A stretch of DNA of 64,000 bases from Cordia subcordata. Its lineage: Eukaryota > Streptophyta > Magnoliopsida > Boraginales > Cordiaceae. Below are positions 36,681-48,800 of the stretch, piece by piece. The translations under genes and the position numbers were made by a program. A model generated the notes under the pieces. That model saw only the letters and a program-made list of their open reading frames with translations. It was not told where the DNA came from and did no database searches. The stretch is from contig JAPTOF010000008.1 of assembly GCA_028554755.1 (NCBI GenBank), positions 10,248,001 to 10,312,000 of the forward strand, in the 5' to 3' direction. Numbering within the stretch: the first letter of the stretch is position 1; each line of letters opens with the position of its first letter.

Positions 36681-38314
36681 TGATAAGGTGCATAGTTCAA
36701 GCTACTCAATTGCAAATGCTTAACATGTAAAGTCTGGTCAAATGGAGGTTGACTCCTATTAGTGACAGCTGTAGTAATTAGTTAAGTAATAGTTAGTTAG
36801 TTAGTGGAAGAATATTTTGTAACAAACTTCTTCTAGAACACTCTGCTATGCATTATATATATTGCTCAATAGTGTAACCAAAGATTGATAGAAATGAAGA
36901 TATTTTCTTCTTCTTTCATGGTATCAGAGCAAGAAAGATCTGGTGCCTTAAGCGAGTCAGTTTTTTTTACCAGACCTGACTATATATGCAAGTTACATAA
37001 GTCTCTGTATGGCTTGAAACAAAGCTCCCAGAGCTTCGTACCAAATGTTAGCCAATTTCCTTCTTCAACAGGGCTTTATTTGCAGTGCTTCTGATCATTC
37101 TTTCTTTGTTATTAGAACTAATACTTTCATGACAGTAGTACTTGTCTATGTAGATGATCTTATCATTACTAGTAGCTCACCTCAAGTCATCAGAAATTTA
37201 ATGACTGCAATGAACTCTCATTTTACTTTATTGGTCTAGAGGTACAAAAGGCTGACAGAGGGCTTCTAATTCATCAAACAAAGTATGCAATGGATCTCTT
37301 AAAGAAAGCAGGCTTAACTGACTGTCAACCATCTGAGGTTGCCACTGTTTCAAAGCAAACTATTCTCTCTGGTGCAAGCAGTACTCCATATGCTAATCTT
37401 ACATATTTTAGAAGCTTGGTTGGTGCTTTACAATACCTTTACTATTACAAGGCCTAACAAACAATTTGCAGTCAATAGTATTTGTCAACATATGCATTCT
37501 CCCACTCAACATGACTTGGTTGCTCTAAAGAAGATTTTAAGGTTCATCAAGGGAACTATTTCTCATGGTCAATGGTTCAGGCCTAGCTCTCTTCATCTCC
37601 AAGGTTACTCTGATTCAAATAGGGCATTTGATAGCACTAACAGGAAATCTAGACAGGCTATTGCTTATCCCTGGGAGAAAACTTGATCTCTTAGTGCTCA
37701 AAGAAACAACATACAGTAGCAAGATCTTCTACTGAAGCTGAGTATAGAGCTCTTGCTTCCACTACTGCAGAAATCAAGTGGGTTTCTTACATTCTTCAAG
37801 GTCTTGGAGTTTCTGCACCTGTTCCTCTTCTTTGTTGTGATAATAGCTCTGCTTTGGCACTTGCAAATAATCTTGTCTACCATGCAAGAACCAAACATAT
37901 AGAGATTGATCATCATTTTATAAGAAAATAGGTTTTAGCTAAACATCTTCAGGTATCTCATGTTCCTTCTATAGACTAGATAGCTGATATATTCACCAAG
38001 CACCTTTCTCATTCTCAGTTTCATTACTTAGGATCCAAACTTCCATTGGTTGCTCCAATGCTCAGTTTGCGGGGAATGATAAGTTGCATAGTTTAAGCTG
38101 CTCAACTGCAAATGCTTAACATGTAAAGTCTGGTCAACTGGAGGTTGACTCCTATTAGTGACAGCTGTAGTAATTAGTTAAGTAATAGTTAGTTAGTTAG
38201 TGGAAGAATATTTTGTAACTAACTTCTTCTAGAACACTCTGCTATGCATTATATATACTGCTCAATAGTGTAACTAAAGATTGATAGAAATGAAGATATT
38301 TTCTTCTTCTTTCA
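36681..38314 (+). mobile_element. internally deleted Ty1/copia retrotransposon with intact termini
   Basis: Two 238 bp LTRs (36681-36918 and 38077-38314) begin TGATAAG and end TTCTTTCA. They differ at about 8 positions by eye. The target duplication AGGAT is perfect (36676-36680 and 38315-38319). The 5' LTR is followed directly by TGGTATCAGAGC, the initiator-Met tRNA primer-binding site. A purine tract GCGGGGAA precedes the 3' LTR. Only about 1.16 kb of interior remains: gag, protease and integrase are gone, and the primer site runs within 80 bp into reverse-transcriptase sequence. It must have moved, if at all, using enzymes in trans, or the deletion followed insertion. Confidence 0.92.
36985..38035 (+). 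pseudogene. copia reverse transcriptase / RNase H remnant
   Basis: The remnant begins with KLHKSLYGLKQ near 36990 and keeps an intact RT active-site motif VYVDDLIIT (YVDD at 37147-37158). It continues through the RT-RNase H connection and has an RNase H segment with STEAEYRAL near 37730 and ADIFTKHL near 37982. The frame is broken near 37240, where bases are missing around the usual YFLGLEV region. There are stops at 37684 and 37929. It is not a functional protein. Confidence 0.85.
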
Positions 38315-38319
38315 AGGAT

Positions 38320-39843
38320 GAATGTCATGATTTTTTTTATTTTTACTTTTTTTGGTTTTGTAAGTCAAAGTTTCCCTTGTTAATTATATTGTTAACTGTT
38401 AATTAAATGCAGCAGCTAAACTTGAGTTACAGAAAAAAAAAAATGAACGTAAATAAGTTCTTGTTGAAAAATCGCTGTAAATAATTTGTTGTTGAAGAAC
38501 TTATGGCTTTGGTTGGAAGAAAATTTTTTGAGTTTTCAGGTGAGGGTTTGTGAGTTATGGCGTTGAGGGGCGTAGAAATTTGTTTTTGGTGATCATCCAA
38601 GGGGTTGCTGCTTATTTTTAGATATCTCTTTAATTAGCAAGTACGCTATGGTTTCTCATCCAACAAAAAAGTAGATATCTTTTAGTGAATAGGTTATTGT
38701 TTCTTATCCAACAAGAAATAATTTTTTTTCAAAATTAATTGATTTTAGAAAAATATTAAATGCGTGATTAGCATAGAAAACCTGTTAAATTTTACAAAAT
38801 ATATTTATATTTTATCTTTGAATGAATGATAAAACTTGACTATCGATAATAAATAAATATATAAAAATAATTCTTTTTTCATGTATCACGCGGATATATA
38901 AAGCATACTATAAGTTAAATATCATATCTTATTTGCTACTTAGCTTAAAAAATACAAATATTTACCTAGCACTCTAAATTTATTTTTAAAAAAAAAACTT
39001 ATGTGCCGCCCTAGAATAACTTAAAAAATAAGAATTTGCTAAATACATTTACAAATGCGACATCAAATACTTACGTGTTCTAAATTATATTGATTACTGA
39101 TTATAATCTTCAAATTCTAGTACAATACTCACTCAGATATCGTGAAGATTTACACATAAAAACAAACGTCATGGATTTAGTATCAATCCATAATATCACT
39201 GAAAGTATTATGTCATTGGATCAAACTCAATGTCATATAACTGAAAGTATTCTATTATCAAACTTAACATCATCTATGCCAGTACCTAATATTGCATTTA
39301 TACATGTGTTTAGTATCTCATATCACATTCATAATTTGCTAAATTATAAGTTAGTATCTAAAATAATAACTAACAAAATCAACCAAACCTTACCGGTATG
39401 AGTTTTTCATTCAGCTTATGTGTCAAATTCTCCCCATTTCGAAGAGTTGATGTGTCGATCTTTGATCTATTTTTAACTTTAACGACTACTTGTATACATA
39501 CGTACACAGTATACTTGTCTTTCTTGGCGTATACCTCTCACTTGAGGCTCTCAGGTCTCAAATTCATGTCATGAAATAAGTGACTAACCATTCACTATTG
39601 ATTCTCTTAAAAATTGATAAATAGAACATATATATATATATATATAAAAATAAAAAATAGCTTTGAACTTTTCACTTGTTAACCCAACACATAGATAATG
39701 CAGTGTGATCTGCAGCAACTTCTATCTTTTTTTCAAGTTAAGAAAAGCATTTAATAAAATATATAACATTAAGCTCAGCCGGTGAACTAAAAAGTGAAAA
39801 AAACTACAAATAGAAAGACAATGGATAGAGGAGATAATGCTCT
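38320..39843. other. gene-free AT-rich spacer
   Basis: No gene or structured repeat could be supported. It holds short TA runs and one 103-codon open frame (39090-39401) with no conserved features. The last part is the 3' flank of the - strand ArgJ gene. Confidence 0.5.
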
Positions 39844-42800
39844 CTAAGTTGTGTACTCGGCATTTATTTTAACATAATCATAACTCAAGTCACAGCCCCA
39901 GGCTACTCCTCTTCCTGGGCCATCACCTGTCACAAAAAAGAGTGCAAAATGAACAAAACAGACTAAGCAGAACAAACATATTTTTGATTGCTGTGTCAAT
40001 CTTCGTTTAAGGTACAAAATCGCCATGCAAATAGCGGTTCGTGCAACTAATTTGAAATTTTACCAAGAAATATCTTAAATGAGCGCTCGCATACCATCAA
40101 AACTTGAAGGAGAGTGCGTAACGACTGTAGTTTGCAGGCAACAATGATACCAAATTCATAGCGCAAGCAAGAGGGTCAAAGTCTATATACCAATTCAGCT
40201 GCCAGATGTATGGGAAAGAGGCACTTAATGGAATAAAAAGGACTTCCAGAATCAAGTGCACAAAGTATGACGCAATTTTCACCTTATCTTAATCCACGAA
40301 GATAGTACACAGCATGGTAAGATGCTAGGTTCACTCTGTCGCAACTATGATTACATATCGATGCTTCTATACTGACAAATTCTGTTTGTGCAGTTAACAA
40401 ATTGATCGATGATCATGAACCCTGGCTCGATTATTTGACTATTTATCTACTTCTCCACATATCAGAATCCATTATGTAGTTTTATGGTCAGGAGACACGA
40501 GACTTTCTGGATTCATTAAAATGTTTATTGAAGACCATTATAAAATGATTAAATTGGACGAAAGTGGAATACTTCAACTTACCAACAGATATGAAAATTT
40601 CCACGGTCCCATGGGTTTCACCAGCTTTTCTGAGGTAGTCACTAGCTGCCGCCCTGCAAAGTATCAAAGCTTTCAAATTACAATAGAATGACTAGAACAA
40701 TAAAAACTACATATTCCAATAGATAACAACTTAAAAGAGGAGAAAAACAAATGCAATTAGGCCAAAAGTAAATGAGCTGCACAAATAAAATCCGGTCCTA
40801 CATTTTCTCATCTATATATCATCTTGTACAGCACAGAGGTGCATCTCAATCTCTATTACTACTTTTTTTGGACAATATGGAAATTTTGGCTGGGAAATCA
40901 CTAACAGAGAACAATACGACAATGTTGACATAAAATTTGACTTTTTCCTATCTACTAAGTACGCATTCATAAGGATTCCCAGCTTACGTGTATTTTCTGC
41001 CTACGCTGGATAAAACTCACACCAAACCAATTGACGCTACTACCTCGAAGTGTAGAGTATTCTGAGAGACAATGTGCTAGTGAAAGAATATAACAGGAAG
41101 AAAATGAGTTCCCTCAAAAGTATAAATTAAAGATTTAAAAGAGTTTCTAATACCGGTCAAACTTAAGTGGCTGTCCTCTATCCATCAGCAGAATATTACC
41201 AAGTGATATTCGTAGCGCATTTTGGTTAAATGGAATCCCGGCATAGCCAGCAGCACAAGCAATGCGACCCCAATTTGGATCCCTTCCGTATATCGCGGCC
41301 TAATAATGTAATGCAGATAATTAGAGTTAGGGAATGCATCATACCTTTGATTACACATGATGTTCCTGGTGTGATTATATTATTTGTATCACTTTCTATG
41401 CTGTGAACCGTTAAGAGTAGTGTGTTGGTTAGAATTTTATATTATGGTAATAAGTCTCTCTCCTACATCGGAAAAGATAATATATTTTATCTTTCATAAT
41501 ATTATAAATAGAGCAGACTAATACTGTGAAAAGTACGAAGCCTCTAAGCCACTCTCACAAATCCTAATGCCTTGTCTTTCCCTAACATGAACAAATCTTA
41601 AAGGAAGAATAGAAAGGCTTCAACATTTTAGCAACGATCCCTAATGCCATCCGTCATTCCATCTATTTATTTTAAATCAACCATTGGAGAATAATTGACA
41701 TCAATAACCAAGGTGTAAACTGTCAGGATACATCCTCCATGGGGACAAACTGTATTATGCATATGCTATATGTTGTTCATTTTACCTTGGTAAGTGAAGA
41801 AGATGCAACTGAGCGTGCAATCTTTGCTGCTTCAGCTTCACCACTTGCACCAGCTACCCTGACCTACACATTTGGGCCGGAAGATATCGAAAAGCAGCAT
41901 TTTCAATTTTACTCTAGAAAAAAGCAAAAGCACAGTAAACGCTTTCTTACCAATTTTAAAGTTCCCTAAATTTGCTTGTTTTTAGAAAAATGAACTCTAA
42001 ATAATAGGACCCTTAGTTTGGTGACAGTTGTTAAAAGAAAAGGAGAGACATAAAGGCTGATAATATTGTCTTGCATTAAACTAATGTAAAGTATCTTTTA
42101 TATAGGGTAAAGTACAATAAACAATAAATTATTTTCCCGATATAGGATAAACACTATTACTACTTCAACTCTCCTCCTCAAGCTGGAGCATATATATCAT
42201 ATGTGTCCAACTTGTTATAAAAATACTCAGCTCTATGACCTCTCAAAGATTTAGTAAAAAGATCAGCCAACTGATCATTTGAACTAATATGTGAAGTGAC
42301 AATCTCTTTAGCGAACACCTTACTTCTTACAAAATGACAATCAATCTCGATACGCTTGGTACACTCGTGGAAAACAGGATTCGAGGCAATATGCGTTACT
42401 GCCTGATTATCACAGACTAACTTCATAAGTTGAGGACAATCCATCCCAATCTCCTCAAGCAAATGTTTTACCCATATCAGTTCACACGTGGTTAATCCCA
42501 TAGTTCGATATTCAAATTCAGCACTAGAGTGAGCCACAACTGTTTGTTTCTTGCTTTTCCATAATATGAGGTCGCCTTTAATAAAAATACAGTATCCAGA
42601 AATGAACTATCTATCAATCAGATAAACTGCCCATTCTGCATCAAAATATCCTATAATATCAATGTGACCATGATTTTTGTACAATATTCCTTTTCCTGGT
42701 GCACTTTTGAGGTAACGAAAGATACGAATGACCGCATTCCAGTGGCTCTGTCGTGGTGAGTTGAGAAATTGACTAACTACACTCACAGCAAAGGAAATGT

Positions 42801-45800
42801 CTGGGCAAGTCACTATAAGATAGTTCAATTTGCCAATTAATCTCTTGTATCTCCCCAGGTTTTGTATAAGCTCTCCTTCATTAGGTACCAATTTCACATT
42901 CGGGTCTATCGGTGAGTTACATTGGCTTGAACCAAGCATCCCAGCCTCATCAAGCATGTCCAGAACATACTTATGTTGGGAAATAAAGATACCCTCATCA
43001 AAACATACAGCCTCAATACCTAGAAAATAGTACATCTCCCCTAAATCTTTAGTCTGAAGTTATCGATGGAGAAATGCCTTCAAATCCGCTGTACCTGCCA
43101 CATTGTCTCCAGTAATGATAATATCAACATACACAATTACTAAGAGTCGTTTACCAGACGACAAGTGTCGATAAAATACCGAATGATCAACGCCACATCT
43201 TGTCAACCCGAATTGAAGTACAACTTCACTAAAACGATCGAACCATGCCCGCGGTGACTGCTTCAACCTATACAAGGATTTCTTCAAACTACACACCTTA
43301 TAAGACTCCCCTTGAGTAACGAACCCTAGAAGTTGCTCCGTATATACTCCTTCTTCAAGGGTCCCATTGAGAAATATATTGCTGATAGCAAACTGATAAA
43401 AAAGCCATTGAAACATAGCTGCAAGCGCAAGAAAAATGCAAACAGAGGACACTTTAGCGACAGAAGAGAGTATCATCATAATCAATGCCATAAACCTGAG
43501 TGTATCCTTTCGTAACCAAGCGTGCTTTTAGTCGCGGCCATACCATCTAAAGAGCATTTCACGGTATAAACCTAGCAACAACCAACGACAAATTTTCCAT
43601 CTGGAAGGTCAACCAAGTCCCAAGTACTATTGGACTATAAAGCAAACATTTCTTCCCTCATTACCTCATGCCACCCCAAATGTGCAAGTGCTTCTGAGAC
43701 ATTAGAAAGGACAGAGACAGAAGATAGAGAAGCAACAAAGAACAAAATGACGGGGACAAGGCATGCTAAGATACAAAATGAGAAATAGGATGTTTAGTAG
43801 TACAAGAACGAGTACCTTTCCTGAAAGCAATGGGACTATCTAAGTCAGAAGGCTGAGGGATTATTCCAAGATCTGAAGGAGGCAAGATGGAAGGCACAGG
43901 AGCTTCAGTTGGTGGCAACTGGCGATGTCGCCGTTGATATATTTCCAAATCCGATCGATTCAAACCAGACAAGTCAAGGGAAGAAGGGGGGATCTTCAGT
44001 AGGGGATAGCAAGAACAGAAGAAGGACTAAATAAAGGAATTGGGAGTGGTAAATCATCAATCATTGTTCTAGGCGCATCGAAAAATGAACCAAAGTAAGA
44101 TTGAGACTAAGAATGTGACATTTGCACTGAAGAACAACCTCTCTAGTTCAGGAGAATAACAACGGTAGCCCTTCTAAGTACGACTATACCCGAGGAAGAT
44201 GCACTTAACAAAACAAGGACTCAATTTATCCGACCCAAGCGAGAAATTATGGACAAAACAAAAACAACCAAACACTTTAGGAGGAAGGGTTAGAGGAATC
44301 GCCTTGAACAGCATGAGTAACTCTAGATGGTCAACCATGTAAATCCCAACAAGTATCATGAGTATGGTCTGGTGTATGACAATAAGTACACTGAGGTGGA
44401 GAGATTTGACCACCTTGACCACCTCCCCTATTAGAACCACGTCCTCTTCCATGGCCTCCTTGGAAAGCAATATCAGTGCGTGTAACTGGCTGAGTAAGGA
44501 ACGCAAAGGCATGATCAGAACCACCAGATGAACTAACAACACACGCACAGCTCAACTGATTATACACATCAGGCATTGGGGGTAAAGCTAGAGCTAACAG
44601 AATTTGTGATCGAACAGAGTCATACGAGGGAGAAAGACCTTGAAGCATGAGAACCACAAAGAGCTACTCTATTTGTTTATGAGCAATACCACAAGCAAGG
44701 AAAATTTCATTATATTCAGACATCGCACTTTAAAAGCGTCCAAAGTAAGTGGAAAAACATTTCTCATCAAGCTGTATATGCAGAAGATCATTAATGACAT
44801 CATAAATCTAGCTGACATTGCTGGTATACATCTCTTGAGCCAAAGTCCAAAGTTGTTTGCAAGTATAACACTGGTGAAACACAACATGCAACTCGGGTTC
44901 AATTGATTAAAGCAATTAAGTGAGAAGTTGAGCATCAACCTGATCCCATAGCTGAGACTTCTCTTCTAATAATCTTGTGTCAAATAGCGAACTAATCCTT
45001 GCCCTCAAAACCACAATCTTACAGCAAAAGACCACTGAGTATAATTACGACCGTTGAATTTGGTCGTAGTGATCGCAGGAGTGCCAATGAAAGTCGAAAC
45101 AGCAACAGTCATGTCAGATAGCCTTTTAAAGGTCTGGGAGATATCATCTTGAGAAAAAGTTTGTTTTGATCCACGCTTTGTTTCTTTCAAACCACTTTTT
45201 GTAAACACATTGTCTTTGGTGGAGGCCATATTTCAGAAAACAACAAACTCAAAGAAATATTGCAAAGGGCAAGGAGACAGAAATAACTAATATCCAAAAA
45301 AAGAGAACTTAATACATTAATCACAACTTCCCAATAACCATAATCAGTGTTCCATTCAAACAAACATAATCAATGCTCTCTCTTTTGTTTTTTTTCCTTT
45401 CTTTTTTTTTTGTTTTTTTTTCCTTTCTTTTTTTCCCTTTTTTTTTTTTGTCTTGGTACTATTCTGTTGTACCTTTTTTTTTTTTAAAGGCTTTGAAAGT
45501 TTACTGTAAAATCAAAAAAAGGAGGAAAACAAAGACATAAAGAAAAACAAATTGCATAGGGAGATAGAGCGCAAAAAACCGAGCCTGGTGGTGGAGGCCA
45601 GGCCAGCTAACATGTTGGCGACCGGTGACGGTGCGTGAAATGCACACGCAACTGGAGATAGTTCGTGGGGCTGCATGTGACAGCGGGAAGACCTCCTCTG
45701 AGGTCATGGCAGCCTAGAGATCACGTCTAGGGGCTTAATCTTGCGAAAACAGACAATGGAGAAGGTGGCCGACAAGCTTCCAGTAGGGTTCTAGTGGCAG

Positions 45801-48800
45801 CGCCGGTATGCTGGTAGTTGCCGAAGCACGAAAGGTCACTGGTGTTGGTGGTTGGTGGTTTGGTGGTGGATACGTATATATGTATGTATACATATATGTA
45901 TATATTTACGTATGTATACGTGTATGTATGTATACGTGTGTATATATATATATATATATGTTTAACGAATTTAAACCTAATGTCTCCCCCTGGCTCTAAT
46001 ACCATGTTAAAAGAAAAGGAGAGACATAAAGGCTGATAATATTGTCTTGCATTAAACTAATGTAAAGTACCCTTTATATAGGGTTAAGTATAATAAACAA
46101 TAAACTATTATCCCTATGTAGGACAAACACTGTTATTACTTCAACACCAGTAAATAAAGAACCTTCTACAGTTGGAGTGTGGATCAAATATTGCATATAA
46201 TGTAGTTCTAAAGTTCATAAAATCAAAATATAACCAAAGCCTATAACTGAAAGCAAGAACAGGTTCAAGATTGTTTAACTAGGATCTTGGATTATTCAAC
46301 AGGTTTAAGTATTACTAAGCCCTGCTAATTTTGAATCTAACCAAGATCAAACTCAATAGAACCATATCATTTTTCAATCTATATACTAACACTAATTATT
46401 ACATATATTAAAGCTATACTTGTCTTATTCATAAACATATGATTTTATATATTTCTTATTTTTTATGCTTTCTAGATATGTTACATGTATGTTTAATTCA
46501 AATTTGAAAAGGTATCTACACATATGTATATGTGTGTGCTAGTGTGTCTGTGTATTCAAGTTAAAGTTAGTATCTGAAACCAAATGGCCATGCTTTGGGC
46601 AAGAAGCAAATAAATAATAAGCAGACATTTAACGGGAGTGTTCCCTTTCTCAGGGATTTGAACCTCAATCAAGCAGGTCGCTCCTTCTCCATCCCATGCA
46701 ATTGACTTCGCAAGACCCTGCATTACCTGGAAAGTATTTCCACTTATTAACATCTCAATTATCCACAAGGCATCCAAATTGTACGGATTGATTTAGTACA
46801 ACCTCCATGAGTGAGACAGAAATTTTGACAAGGCATGCAGGAGCTTAGAAAATCATTTTGCACTAAATTCACAAGAAACATTACAAAAATTCTACCACAT
46901 ATGGATTTCTTAGGGAAACGGTATACATCAAATGCATTACATGGTGTCTTATGATGTACTTTGCTCAGGAGAAAACATAACAACTGAATTTAGATGACTT
47001 CACAAAACCATTATTGAGAATACAGTCCAACACTACATCAGATATACTAAGTGTCCTATGATGTAAATATCTCATTATTTAACGACCAAAGGAGAAAACC
47101 TAACAACTATATTGAGATGACTTCACAAATCCATTATTTTCAATAGTAGAACTACCACAAGCACAAAACCCAGAAACTTTCAAATACTCACATGGTAAAA
47201 GACATTTTGCCTGGAACAAGTCCTTTGCAAGGTATAGTTGACACAACTATCAGTTTGAAAAAAAAGAATCAAGCTTTGGGGGACCAAACAGATAACAAAG
47301 TTAAAGAGATTTTAACATACAGCATCAAGGCATGCTTGTAGATCTTCAGCCTGAGAACTGTCTGAGGAAGAGATCTTATTTGATCCTGAAAGCCCGCTGG
47401 CTAAAGCAATGACAGCATCATTAGTACTGGTATCTCCATCAACCTGTAGAACGCATATCAAGATGAGTTTCAGAACACAAAAGCTAACCACTATCAGCAC
47501 AAAGGAGATACTATATTCATTTAATGTGAACATTTTCTTTGCATTGTGATGACCACATTCGTTAGTGAAAAGCCAAATCAAATGTAGGCACAAACTAAAG
47601 ATGACATCAGAGTGGAAATCATTTTTGTAGCATGGTTCTAACTCAATTTATTGGATGTTTCATTGTTAGTCTATGCAATGTTGATCAAACATGCATCTCT
47701 GTAAATTCCAAATGAACAATTGAAATCACAACCAATGAGGCATAACTGGTTTTCATACTGAAATGCTAATATTTTTGGGAGAATGAGTGAACCTCATTGG
47801 CAAAGAACTTATGGCCCATTTGGTATGCTGGAATGGTCCACAAAGAAATAGCCATTCAAGACAAAATAGAATTCAAGGCAGAATAGAATTCTTATTCTAC
47901 TTCTTGTGTTTGGTTATAACCATAGAAAAGCCACAATAAAATGTCTATTTCCTTTCATATGTTTGTAAAACCATTATAACGAGTTAAAGTGGAATTTCTT
48001 TCCCAAAAAGTATGTCTGAAATATCTTGTTAAAAATATTTTATTGAAAATTTAATATTAACTAATCACAATTATTTTTAAAAAGTAAACTTTTAAGAAAA
48101 TCTCTTTACAAATATTCTTGGAGAAATTAATGTAAACCCACTAAAAGTATTTTTAAGAATATTTTTCAAATATCTCATTACAATTATTTTTCAAAAAATA
48201 TATATATAAACTCATCAAATATTTTTTCATAATTTATTTTAAAGATTAATTTTCAAACATCTCATTAAAACTATCTTAAGAAATTAATATAAACTCATAA
48301 TAAATTATTTATTTTTATTTTCCCAGAACTTATGTGTAAATTATATTGTTGTGAGTATTTATTCAGCAATAATACATGACATTACTTATTTTATTACTTT
48401 TCTGTAACACCATTTTTAATTTATTTATTCTTTTAACATAATTGACAGAGTAAATGAAGGATAGATGATCTTTTAGATTTTCTACTTCATGTTGGAAAAG
48501 TCATTCCTTTGGCTGAGATAAGGAATGACTTCTCTAAATTTTTTCCTAGAAAGAAAATGAGGAAAGGAACTAAAAGTTGGAATAGTTATTCCTTTCCAGG
48601 TCATCCCAATATACCAAACCACCCCTTAACTTCTAAATCAATGTTCATGTGCAACAATGGGGACTAGAATAGAGTACAGTTAACTCTTTGACTGTACTCT
48701 TCGTGTTGTTCTAGAATATCCTTGAGCATATGACAACTATGTGATTTCTGCAATCTAAAATCCTCTTTCATCCATGTTTCTTGTCATGGATGAATGTCTA

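Larger units (their letters stand above)
42029..46146 (-). mobile_element. Ty1/copia retrotransposon inside ArgJ intron 13
   Basis: Two 142 bp LTRs (46005-46146 upstream, 42029-42170 downstream on the - strand) differ at about 12 positions. The primer-binding site TGGTATTAGAGCC, a variant of the initiator-Met type, directly follows the first LTR (46004 downward). A purine tract CTTGAGGAGGAGA precedes the second. The flanks CCAGT and ACAGT agree at 4 of 5 bases, a decayed target duplication. It is 4.1 kb, shorter than a full copia element because integrase and parts of RT are missing. Its orientation is the same as ArgJ. It contains long T-tracts (45380-45485) and a TATG/TA microsatellite (45870-45960). 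Confidence 0.92.

Noticed and set aside
45727..46036. Tyr/Ile/Thr-rich frames near 45.8-46.0 kb
   Set aside because: They come from the TATG/TA microsatellite within the copia element's leader region.
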